The translations under genes and the position numbers were made by a program. A DNA stretch of 13,662 nt from Clostridia bacterium (GTDB lineage: Bacteria; Bacillota; Clostridia; Oscillospirales; CAG-272): the NCBI GenBank assembly GCA_017520365.1, contig JAFXFQ010000099.1:1-13662 (forward strand), in the 5' to 3' direction. Shown in pieces: positions 1 through 5,330 of this stretch. Within the stretch, counting starts at the first letter, position 1. Each line of letters starts with the position of its first letter. The notes beneath the pieces were generated by a model. The model worked only from the letters and a program-made list of their open reading frames with translations. It did no database searches and was not told the origin of the DNA.

Positions 1-687
1 GATAGCAAGGGGATCCTTTACAAGACGGGGGTCTGCCATAAGGAAGCCCGAAACGTCTGTCCAGTTCTCATAGATATCGGCACCCGTTGCTCTCGCTACG
101 ATGGAGCCTGTTACGTCACTTCCGCCTCTTGCAAACGTCTTGATGGTTCCGTTGGGCATAGAGCCGTAGAAGCCGGGGATAACTGCTCTCTCGTGACGGG
201 TAAGTCTGTCGGAAAGGATGATATTTGTCTTTTCCGCATCAAAGGTACCGTTATCGTAGAACTTGATCACCTTTGCGGCATCAAGGAAGTCATAGCCGAG
301 AAGACGCGCCATGATCTTACCGTTGAGGTACTCGCCGCGGGATGCGGCATAGTCAGAACCTGCGTGATACTTAAATGCGCCCTGGATCTTCTCGTAGTCC
401 TCGGAAAGGTCAAGATCAATGCCAAGGTCTGCTATGATAGAGTCGTATCTCTCACGGATCTGGTTGAATTCGTTGGAGAAATCCTCCCCCTCTGCCGCAA
501 GGCGGTAGCACTCGTAAAGCATATCGGTGACCTTGATATCATCGGGATGGCGCTTGCCGGGAGCGGAGGGGACAACGTAACGACGCGCGGGGTCTGCCTC
601 GATGATGGCCTTTGCCTTGAGAAGCTGCTTTGCATCGGCAAGGCTGGTGCCGCCGAATTTTACAACTTTTATATTCTGAAATTCCAT
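1..687 (-). CDS. lysC: Aspartate kinase (N-terminal part, runs off the left edge)
   Basis: Aspartate kinase phosphorylates L-aspartate with ATP, the first step towards lysine, threonine, methionine and diaminopimelate. The 229 residues seen form the amino-acid-kinase domain. KFGGTS is at residues 10-15 (nucleotide binding), RGGSDVTGS lies around residue 191, and it is followed by a TDVSG/DPR segment typical of the family. The regulatory ACT domains would lie beyond the left edge. The ATG at 687 has an AGGAG 9 bases upstream and sits about 27 bases after the predicted transcription start, which fixes the start. The frame is open throughout. The residues 'VVPSAPGKR' and the layout resemble the clostridial class of aspartate kinases. 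The gene is monocistronic at its 5' end and divergent from the repeat cluster. Feedback type cannot be judged without the C-terminus. Confidence 0.93.
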   Translation of the reverse strand, partial: MEFQNIKVVKFGGTSLADAKQLLKAKAIIEADPARRYVVPSAPGKRHPDDIKVTDMLYECYRLAAEGEDFSNEFNQIRERYDSIIADLGIDLDLSEDYEKIQGAFKYHAGSDYAASRGEYLNGKIMARLLGYDFLDAAKVIKFYDNGTFDAEKTNIILSDRLTRHERAVIPGFYGSMPNGTIKTFARGGSDVTGSIVARATGADIYENWTDVSGFLMADPRLVKDPLAI

Positions 688-720
688 AGAATTAAACTCC
701 TATTTTAGAAAGTATATTTA

Positions 721-749
721 ATTATATGTAAATCCGATTTTTTTGTCAA
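721..749 (-). promoter_or_regulatory. Consensus SigA promoter of the aspartate kinase gene
   Basis: On the minus strand, TTGACA (749-744) is followed after exactly 17 bases by TATAAT (726-721). Both hexamers match the vegetative sigma consensus 6/6. The predicted start near 714 leaves a leader of about 27 bases with the AGGAG site, too short for a lysine riboswitch or T-box. Confidence 0.9.
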
Positions 750-759
750 TATGTAAATC
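724..759. repeat. 11-bp direct repeat straddling the aspartate kinase promoter
   Basis: ATATGTAAATC occurs at 724-734 and again at 749-759, a 25-bp period. The first copy overlaps the -10 box and the second abuts the -35 box. The position is suitable for an operator, but no known regulator motif is recognised. In AT-rich promoter DNA a chance repeat of this length is possible. Confidence 0.45.
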
Positions 760-853
760 ACCGAAAAAGGATTCACAAAAAAAGCAATTGTAGCAATTTA
801 GCCAAAGCAGATTGATAAAACAGCAAATTCCGGTTTACGGAGGAGACGGTATT

Positions 854-890
854 GGTGTTTCGTGGGGAGGGGAACCCCTCCGACACACCG
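854..890. repeat. G/C-run palindrome, repeat-cluster element 1
   Basis: GGAGGGG (866-872), AA, CCCCTCC (875-881) is a perfect 7-bp inverted repeat. It is framed by GGTGT (854-858) and ACACACC (883-889), which can extend the pairing with an internal loop. Its core GGGGAACCCCTCCGACA (869-885) reappears almost unchanged at 1229-1246, so this is a recurring sequence. There is no T-tract, so it is not an obvious terminator. Confidence 0.7.
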
Positions 891-948
891 TTATCTGAAT
901 GATGATGAAAAATTTGAAAAAATGATGCGGCATCGCGATATATATGTT

Positions 949-975
949 GTAGGGACCGACGTCCTCGGCGGTCCG
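949..975 (+). repeat. GTAGGG-type hairpin element A
   Basis: The element opens with GTAGGG. GGACCG (953-958) then pairs with CGGTCC (969-974), and an extra inner CG/CG pair is possible. The element ends in CCG. It is the only member of the GTAGGG family in this cluster on the plus strand. Confidence 0.7.
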
Positions 976-1074
976 TTGCAAACAAACGATCACATCAATA
1001 CTGAATGTCCGTCGTTTATATGTTCGCAGCCGTAAACCTCACAGGATTTATCGTCTCGTCGTTGTCGTGCAGAT

Positions 1075-1100
1075 GGCGGACGACCGATGGTCGCCCCTAC
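1075..1100 (-). repeat. GTAGGG-type hairpin element B
   Basis: Read on the minus strand it begins GTAGGG. GGGCGACC then pairs with GGTCGTCC across a three-base loop, 8 pairs with one G-T wobble. Its architecture matches the elements at 949, 1146 and 1203, although the stem bases differ. Confidence 0.75.
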
Positions 1101-1145
1101 AATGTTTGGACATAGCCGTGTTGTTTGTGCGGATTATTTGTTTCG

Positions 1146-1167
1146 ACGGGAGAGGCCCCCGCCCTAC
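1146..1167 (-). repeat. Degenerate GTAGGG-type hairpin element D
   Basis: On the minus strand the sequence starts with GTAGGG and then CGGGG, the loop GCCTC, and TCCCG, giving five pairs including one wobble. It is shorter and less regular than elements B and C, so it may be a decayed copy. Confidence 0.55.
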
Positions 1168-1194
1168 ATGCCTGAATACCGTTTACATCGCGTG

Positions 1195-1258
1195 CAAATT
1201 TCCGGGCGGATATGGAATCCGCCCCTACGGGGAACCCTCCCCGACAAGCTGAAATTTG
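1195..1258. repeat. Inverted repeat enclosing element C and a second GGGGAACCC motif
   Basis: CAAATTTC (1195-1202) and its exact complement GAAATTTG (1251-1258) bracket a 64-bp unit. The unit contains hairpin C and the motif GGGGAACCCTCCCCGACA (1229-1246), which resembles 869-885. The arrangement looks like a miniature inverted-repeat unit, but no target-site duplication was identified. Confidence 0.5.
1203..1228 (-). repeat. GTAGGG-type hairpin element C
   Basis: GGGCGGAT (1204-1211) and ATCCGCCC (1217-1224) form a perfect 8-bp stem around a five-base loop. The minus strand begins GTAGGGG and ends in CCG, as in elements A and B. It is the most regular hairpin in the cluster. Confidence 0.78.
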
Positions 1259-1260
1259 AA

Positions 1261-1296
1261 GAAAAAAACAAAGAAATCCCGCCGAGGCGGGATTTC
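1261..1296 (-). terminator. Intrinsic terminator of the leftward HD-domain operon
   Basis: GAAATCCCGCC (1273-1283) and GGCGGGATTTC (1286-1296) form a perfect 11-bp stem. On the minus strand the stem is followed directly by TTTGTTTTTTTC. It lies 18 bases after the TAA of the HD-domain gene, the textbook place for a Rho-independent terminator. Confidence 0.93.
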
Positions 1297-1314
1297 AAGA
1301 TCAATTATTCATTA

Positions 1315-1890
1315 TTACTGCTCAATATAATACGTCGCTTCCATATCCGCACAGGATACGGCATAGCAAAGGGGGAACATGGCAAAGGCTGCCGAAACGT
1401 CTCTTGCCTCACCTTGAGTGGAAAAGCCCATATGATAGCGGATGGCAAAGGCCTCCTCACGGGTCAGGCGCATAAAGCCCGTGATTATGTAAACGCTCTT
1501 TTCTCCGTGACCGTAGGGAAGCTTATCGTCTATCTCGAAATATGGCACCTTCTGCCACACACCGTTCTCATCCTTCACGTTTCTCGTTGATTCCTTATAG
1601 AAATTCACCTTGCAAAGATCGTGGAGAAGAGAAACTATGGCAACGGTCTCTGCCGAGGGATTACAGCCAAACTCCTTCATGCTGTCTCTCGAAACGATGT
1701 CGCAAAGGCGGTCGTATACGTTCAGAGAGTGGTTCACAAGACCGCCGCGGCAACTGTTATGATAGCGTGCGCTGGCAGGGGCTGTGAAGAAGTCGGACTG
1801 GGGGCCTGTCAGATAGTCAAGAAGCTCTGCCGCTCCCTCTCTCTTGATGTTATTCTTGAAAATCTCAATAAATCTTTCTCTGTCTGTCAT
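1315..1890 (-). CDS. HD-domain metal-dependent phosphohydrolase-like protein
   Basis: This 191-residue soluble protein carries the HD metal-site pattern. H54 lies in GGLVNHSLNV, H90-D91 in LLHDLCK, H128 in YGHGEKS, H153 in RYHMG and D182 in SCADMEA. HD proteins hydrolyse phosphoester bonds of nucleotides or nucleic acids. The spacing recalls the HD domain of YhaM-type 3'-5' exoribonucleases, but the OB domain of YhaM is absent and the substrate is unknown. The ATG at 1890 is preferred because AAGGA lies just upstream. A longer frame opens with TTG at 1917 and would place that site inside the gene. The start lies 19 bases after the stop of the preceding gene, so the two are probably cotranscribed, and the terminator follows directly. 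Confidence 0.85.
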   Translation of the reverse strand: MTDRERFIEIFKNNIKREGAAELLDYLTGPQSDFFTAPASARYHNSCRGGLVNHSLNVYDRLCDIVSRDSMKEFGCNPSAETVAIVSLLHDLCKVNFYKESTRNVKDENGVWQKVPYFEIDDKLPYGHGEKSVYIITGFMRLTREEAFAIRYHMGFSTQGEARDVSAAFAMFPLCYAVSCADMEATYYIEQ

Positions 1891-1909
1891 TTTTTTCACT
1901 CTTTCCTTG

Positions 1910-2134
1910 TTATTCAATGTCGCAAAGCCTTTTTACGTAAGGGCCGATATCCTCCCGAAGAGCAAGACCGCCCCTTAGCGTCTTCAGCTCGCTGACCTCT
2001 TTTTTTGCCCCCGCTCTGTCAAGGGAGGCGCTGACGGCCAAGGCATATTCATATTCCGAATCGTATTTTTCAAAAAGAGCCTCATTGGCCTTGATATCCG
2101 AGGGGAGAAGCTCTATCTCACTGCCGTCGCTCAT
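1910..2134 (-). CDS. C-terminal part of the membrane protein, in a shifted frame
   Basis: This 74-codon frame has no recognisable family. Its ATG overlaps the upstream stop as ATGA (2131-2134), which could be read as translational coupling, but there is no ribosome binding site before it. Extending the frame upstream past its ATG gives GDRLSFKLF and then MSDGSEIELL. This is a strand-turn-strand pattern that continues the domain begun in the preceding gene. I therefore infer that it is the C-terminus of the 2131-2991 protein, separated by a one-base slip at 2163-2167. The remainder is mostly helical and charged, ending in a predicted helix. A genuinely separate small protein is possible but less likely. 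Confidence 0.6.
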   Translation of the reverse strand: MSDGSEIELLPSDIKANEALFEKYDSEYEYALAVSASLDRAGAKKEVSELKTLRGGLALREDIGPYVKRLCDIE

Positions 2135-2991
2135 AAAAAGCTTAAATGAGAGCCTGTCTCCGAAAAAGGATGGGCCTTCTCATAGCTTATACAGTCCTCC
2201 CACTTGTATTCTCTCTCAGAGAACACGGTGCACACCTTGACTCCGCTTGAAAAATAAAGTGTTTTCGTTGCGGAAAGGACAAAAGCCAGCACAATGGGCA
2301 AAGCGGTGACAGCTATTGCCGCCGCAACTCTTATTATTACCGTTTTGAAACGGCTCTCCTCTTTCTTCTCTTCCCATTCCTCAAGGTCATACTCCTCCGC
2401 AAAATCCGCCTCAGCATCAGCCTCGAAGGGTACGTATCCCTCGGGAAGCTCAAGAGGAATATGGGAAAGAGAGTCCGTGACCACCGGGCCTTCGTTATCT
2501 ATCCTCAGATACCCTTCCAGCTCCTCTGCCCATTCGCTCTCCCCATTTTCCTCAGTCTCAATGCTATCCTCATCTATCCTCTCCGTTTTCTGAGACTCCA
2601 TTGCCATAGAGAGAGCCTCAAGATACGAGGAGGTGTCTGCTGCCTCGCTTACATTCTCTGTCCGGTTTGTGAACAGCTCGGGATATGCCTCCCTGGCATC
2701 AGCAGTATCCACAAAGCTATCCCCGTAAGACAGATCACTGTCCCAAAATGTCTCAAGCTCATCTAAGGACTCCTCCTCGGCCTCCTCCCGTACAGGAAAA
2801 AGGGCAAGTGATGCAACCGCTGCAAGGGCTGAAACGATATTCACGATAAAATGGGATGGTATACCGCCGTACAAAAGAGACTCTTCAGTCCCTCTCACAG
2901 AAAGTACAACGTACAAAAAATGAGCAAACAGCATCACAAAAGCCGCAAAGATGATCCCAAGGAGTCTTTTCAGCCTTGTTCCTTTTTCCAT
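2131..2991 (-). CDS. Three-pass membrane protein with long acidic middle region (probably frameshifted)
   Basis: I recognise no named family. The 286 residues show a basic N-terminus, membrane segments at about 11-31 and 47-66, a very acidic low-complexity region at about 68-212, and a third membrane segment at about 218-241. A cytosolic-looking domain follows with the pattern 'F-S-E-R-E-Y-K-W-E-D'. Such tails occur in Firmicutes membrane proteins with small beta-rich, PH-like domains; that link is inference. The start at 2991 has GGAGGAG directly upstream and lies after the predicted transcription start near 3012. The longer frame opening at 3039 therefore begins upstream of the mRNA. The natural domain breaks off at residue 276. 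With one extra T in the T5 run at 2163-2167, the frame continues into the next gene to give about 360 residues. Confidence 0.7.
   Translation of the reverse strand: MEKGTRLKRLLGIIFAAFVMLFAHFLYVVLSVRGTEESLLYGGIPSHFIVNIVSALAAVASLALFPVREEAEEESLDELETFWDSDLSYGDSFVDTADAREAYPELFTNRTENVSEAADTSSYLEALSMAMESQKTERIDEDSIETEENGESEWAEELEGYLRIDNEGPVVTDSLSHIPLELPEGYVPFEADAEADFAEEYDLEEWEEKKEESRFKTVIIRVAAAIAVTALPIVLAFVLSATKTLYFSSGVKVCTVFSEREYKWEDCISYEKAHPFSETGSHLSFL
2163..2167 (-). other. Probable frameshift site in a T5 run
   Basis: On the minus strand CCTTTTTCGG is read CCT-TTT-TCG and the frame ends at the TGA at 2133-2131. One more T (or a -1 ribosome slip on TTT) gives HPFFGDRLSFKLFMSDG, which joins both reading frames smoothly. 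The heptamer is not a canonical slippery site, because a CCT-decoding tRNA would not re-pair after slipping. An indel, real or from sequencing, is more likely than programmed frameshifting. Confidence 0.6.
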
Positions 2992-3018
2992 AGCTCCTCC
3001 AAAAAAACATATATGGAA

Positions 3019-3047
3019 ATTATACCACTTCCCGCCCACGCAGTCAA
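3019..3047 (-). promoter_or_regulatory. Promoter of the leftward membrane protein-HD operon
   Basis: On the minus strand TTGACT (3047-3042) and TATAAT (3024-3019) are separated by 17 bases. This is a near-perfect vegetative promoter. Transcription would start near 3012, about 20 bases before the ATG at 2991. Confidence 0.87.
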
Positions 3048-3094
3048 ACTCTTTTCACAAAAAACAGAAAGTCTTTCTAAAATTAAAAAAACTA

Positions 3095-3123
3095 TTTACA
3101 AATCGTATATTTTAGGGTAAAAT
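3095..3123 (+). promoter_or_regulatory. Promoter of the pyrH operon
   Basis: TTTACA (3095-3100) and TAAAAT (3118-3123) are 17 bases apart. Two further TATAAT hexamers at 3132-3137 and 3144-3149 could be alternative -10 boxes but lack good -35 partners. The promoter lies back to back with the leftward one. pyrH therefore has its own promoter here rather than following rpsB-tsf. Confidence 0.8.
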
Positions 3124-3175
3124 GTATTCGGTATAATTATGCCTATAATATTACATATAAGGGACGGTCAAAAAC

Positions 3176-3880
3176 ATGAGCATAGCTTACAAAAGAGTTC
3201 TTCTCAAGCTTTCCGGAGAGGCCCTCAGCGGCAAGGACGGCATCATAAATTACGACTATATTAAAGAGATCGGCTCCGTTATCCGCCGCTGTCTCGACGA
3301 GGGTGCTCAAATTGCCATCGTTGTAGGCGCAGGTAACATCTGGAGAGGCAGACAGGGCTTCGATATGGACCGCGTTCGCGCTGACCAGATGGGTATGCTT
3401 GCAACAGTTATCAATTCCCTTGCAATACAGGATGCGTTTATTTCCGTCGGCGTTGACACCGTCGTTATGAGCGCAGTTGAAATGAACACCTTCTGCGATC
3501 AGTACACTCAGAGAGGTGCCGTTCGCGCTCTTGAAGAGGGCAAGGTAGTCGTTTTCGGTGCAGGCACAGGCAACCCCTTCTTCTCCACCGATACCGGTGC
3601 GGCACTCCGTGCTTGCGAGATCGGTGCCGAGGCTGTTCTTATGGCTAAGAACATTGATGGCATCTATACAGCAGACCCCAGAAAGGACCCTGCGGCAGTA
3701 AAGCTCACAGAGACTACATACGATTACATCCTTTCCAACCATCTTGGTGCCATCGACCTTACTGCGGCAACTCTTCTTTCCGATAACGATATGCACCTTT
3801 GTTGCTTCGGCCTCGATAAGTCCGAGAACATTTACAAAGTTATTACCGGTGACAATTGCGGCACCGTTGTTAAAAAGTAA
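3176..3880 (+). CDS. pyrH: UMP kinase
   Basis: This cytosolic hexameric enzyme converts UMP to UDP with ATP, at the head of the pyrimidine nucleotide pathway. At 234 residues it has the normal family length. Visible motifs are KLSGEAL at 11-17, GAGNIWRG at 51-58, DRVRADQMGMLAT, GAGTGNPFFSTDT, and a C-terminal DNDMHL segment. The usual GGGNIWRG has alanine at position 52, a mild deviation. The ATG at 3176 is preceded by AAGGGACGG. frr follows after 23 bases. It opens the conserved operon without rpsB and tsf, which precede pyrH in Bacillus subtilis. In many bacteria UMP kinase is activated by GTP and inhibited by UTP. Confidence 0.97.
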   Translation: MSIAYKRVLLKLSGEALSGKDGIINYDYIKEIGSVIRRCLDEGAQIAIVVGAGNIWRGRQGFDMDRVRADQMGMLATVINSLAIQDAFISVGVDTVVMSAVEMNTFCDQYTQRGAVRALEEGKVVVFGAGTGNPFFSTDTGAALRACEIGAEAVLMAKNIDGIYTADPRKDPAAVKLTETTYDYILSNHLGAIDLTAATLLSDNDMHLCCFGLDKSENIYKVITGDNCGTVVKK

Positions 3881-3903
3881 AATAAAATCAAGGAGATACA
3901 GAA

Positions 3904-4458
3904 ATGAAACTCGATACCAAGCCCTTTGAAGAAAAAATGAAAAAGAGCATTTCCGTTTACAAGGAACAGCTCGACTCCGTTCGCGCAGGCCGTGCTAACC
4001 CCGGCGTTCTCCGCGGCGTTGAGGTTGATTACTACGGCACTCCCACAGCTATCAACCAGATGGCAGAGGTAAAGCTTGCAGATGCAAGAACTCTCACCAT
4101 CACCCCCTGGGATGCTTCTACGGTAAAGTCCATCGAGAAGGCTATCCTCGCTTCCGATATCGGCATCACACCTCAGTCCGACGGCAAGACCATCCGCCTT
4201 TCCTTCCCTCAGCCCACAGGTGAGCGCAGAAAGGAAATGACAAAGCAGGTTGCAAAGATGGGCGAGGACGTTAAGGTCTCCATCAGAAATATCCGCCGCG
4301 ATGCTGTTGACGCTGCCAAGAACGAAAAGAAGGCAGGCACAATGACTGAGGACGAGCAGAAGGCAAGCGAAAAGAACATCCAGGATCTTACAGATAAGTA
4401 CATCAAGGAAGTTGACGCTGTAACCGCAGCAAAGAACGCAGAGATCCTCGAGGTTTGA
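3904..4458 (+). CDS. frr: Ribosome recycling factor
   Basis: Together with EF-G this factor splits post-termination ribosomes into subunits so they can start again. The 184 residues match the family length. The hallmark VRAGRANPGVL covers residues 26-36. The central beta domain includes VDYYGTPTAINQMA and ITPWDAS, and the C-terminal helices contain GERRKEM and the NIRRDA segment. The start has AAGGAGAT 8 bases upstream. It sits 23 bases after pyrH, the same pair as in most Firmicutes. A terminator-like hairpin follows within 15 bases of its stop. Confidence 0.97.
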   Translation: MKLDTKPFEEKMKKSISVYKEQLDSVRAGRANPGVLRGVEVDYYGTPTAINQMAEVKLADARTLTITPWDASTVKSIEKAILASDIGITPQSDGKTIRLSFPQPTGERRKEMTKQVAKMGEDVKVSIRNIRRDAVDAAKNEKKAGTMTEDEQKASEKNIQDLTDKYIKEVDAVTAAKNAEILEV

Positions 4459-4471
4459 TCCCTAACCATCC

Positions 4472-4520
4472 GCGCCTTGATGCGGCTTTGCCGCATCGGG
4501 GCGCTGAAACTGTTTTTTAT
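4472..4520 (+). terminator. Terminator-like hairpin between frr and uppS
   Basis: GCGCCTTGATGCGGC (4472-4486), TTT, and GCCGCATCGGGGCGC (4490-4504) form a 15-bp stem with two G-U pairs. A T6 run starts at 4513, eight bases after the stem, so the spacing is loose. It could be a partial terminator that lowers expression of uppS and downstream genes, or an mRNA-stabilising hairpin. No strong new promoter is seen before uppS, so transcription must at least partly pass. Confidence 0.6.
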
Positions 4521-4546
4521 ACTTTTTTGCAAAAAGGAAAAGTTAC

Positions 4547-5287
4547 ATGCTTTTTAGTAAAAAAAAGAACCTCGGTATCGAATCCGAGGATATGAACAAA
4601 ATAGTCGCTGACTCGGGTATCACCCATATCGCATTTATTATGGACGGCAACGGCCGCTGGGCAAACAAAAGAGGTCTGCCCCGGGAGGCAGGACACGGCG
4701 TAGGTGTCAAGGCCTTCAAAAAAGCCGTTACCCTTTGCCGCGACTGGGGCATTAAAACAGTCACCACATACGCTTTTTCCACCGAAAACTGGAAGAGACC
4801 GCCGCAGGAGGTCCGTGAGATCATGCGGCTTCTCGATGAATATATTAAAGAGGCTGAGGACGATAACGAGAAAAACCATATCCGCTATATCTTCCTTGGT
4901 GATAAGGAGAGGCTCGGCGAAGAGCTGAAGGCCAAGTGCCTCTACCTTGAAGGCCTGACAAGGGATAACCCCCTCACCTTGAATATCGCGCTCAACTACG
5001 GCGGCCGTGCCGAGCTTGTAAGCGCTGTTAACTCCCTCATCGCAGAGGGAAAGACAGAAATAAGCGAGGAGGATATCTCATCAAGGCTTTATACAAAGGA
5101 AAGCCCCGACCCCGACCTCATCGTGAGAACGGGCGGAGAGGTTCGCCTTTCCAACTTCCTTCTTTGGCAGTCTCAGTACTCCGAGCTTTACTTCACTGAC
5201 TGTCTGTGGCCTGACTTTGACGAAATGGAGCTGAGAAGGTCCATCATCGAATTCTCAAAGAGAAAGCGCCGCTACGGAGGCGTATGA
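4547..5287 (+). CDS. uppS: Undecaprenyl diphosphate synthase (cis-prenyltransferase)
   Basis: The enzyme extends farnesyl diphosphate with isopentenyl diphosphate to C55 undecaprenyl diphosphate, the lipid carrier for peptidoglycan. The 246 residues are the normal length. Family motifs are IAFIMDGNGRWA (catalytic aspartate 33), GH in the following helix, STENWKRP, LNYGGR, and PDLIVRTGGEVRLSNFLLWQ with YSELYF and WPDF. The usual RTSGE has become RTGGE. The start follows AAAAAGGAAAAG with good spacing. A later ATG at residue 16 has no better site. It lies 88 bases after frr, behind the hairpin. It consumes the isoprenoid units produced by dxr and ispG further down the same cluster. Confidence 0.96.
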   Translation: MLFSKKKNLGIESEDMNKIVADSGITHIAFIMDGNGRWANKRGLPREAGHGVGVKAFKKAVTLCRDWGIKTVTTYAFSTENWKRPPQEVREIMRLLDEYIKEAEDDNEKNHIRYIFLGDKERLGEELKAKCLYLEGLTRDNPLTLNIALNYGGRAELVSAVNSLIAEGKTEISEEDISSRLYTKESPDPDLIVRTGGEVRLSNFLLWQSQYSELYFTDCLWPDFDEMELRRSIIEFSKRKRRYGGV

Positions 5288-5330
5288 TCAAAGCTGTTCT
5301 TCATTGAAAACTTGAAAGGAATCTTCAGAT

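Larger units (their letters stand above)
750..1260. other. Non-coding repeat-rich intergenic region
   Basis: This roughly 510-base stretch lies between the 5' end of the aspartate kinase gene and the terminator of the leftward operon. I see no credible gene. The open frames at 1067-1252 and 1087-1590 have no ribosome binding site. They are built from the hairpin repeats, and the second runs antisense into the HD-domain gene. The stretch 750-850 is AT-rich and featureless apart from the direct repeat. The stretch 850-1250 holds at least five separate small palindromes, listed individually. Confidence 0.8.

Noticed and set aside
688..720. Lysine riboswitch or T-box leader upstream of the aspartate kinase gene
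   Set aside because: The consensus -10 box at 721-726 leaves a leader of about 27 bases, too short for either.
850..1258. CRISPR array
   Set aside because: The repeated units are few, irregularly spaced, of both orientations and differ in stem sequence, and no cas genes are present.
1067..1590. Plus-strand open frames of 61 and 167 codons across the repeat cluster
   Set aside because: They have no ribosome binding site, are composed of hairpin repeats, and run antisense into the well-supported HD-domain gene and through its terminator.
1915..1917. TTG start for the HD-domain protein giving nine extra residues
   Set aside because: The ATG at 1890 has a well-spaced AAGGA upstream that lies inside the proposed extension, while the TTG lacks a comparable site.
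3143..3796. Minus-strand open frame (217 codons) opposite pyrH
   Set aside because: It is a codon-bias shadow of pyrH and would cross the pyrH promoter region and start site.
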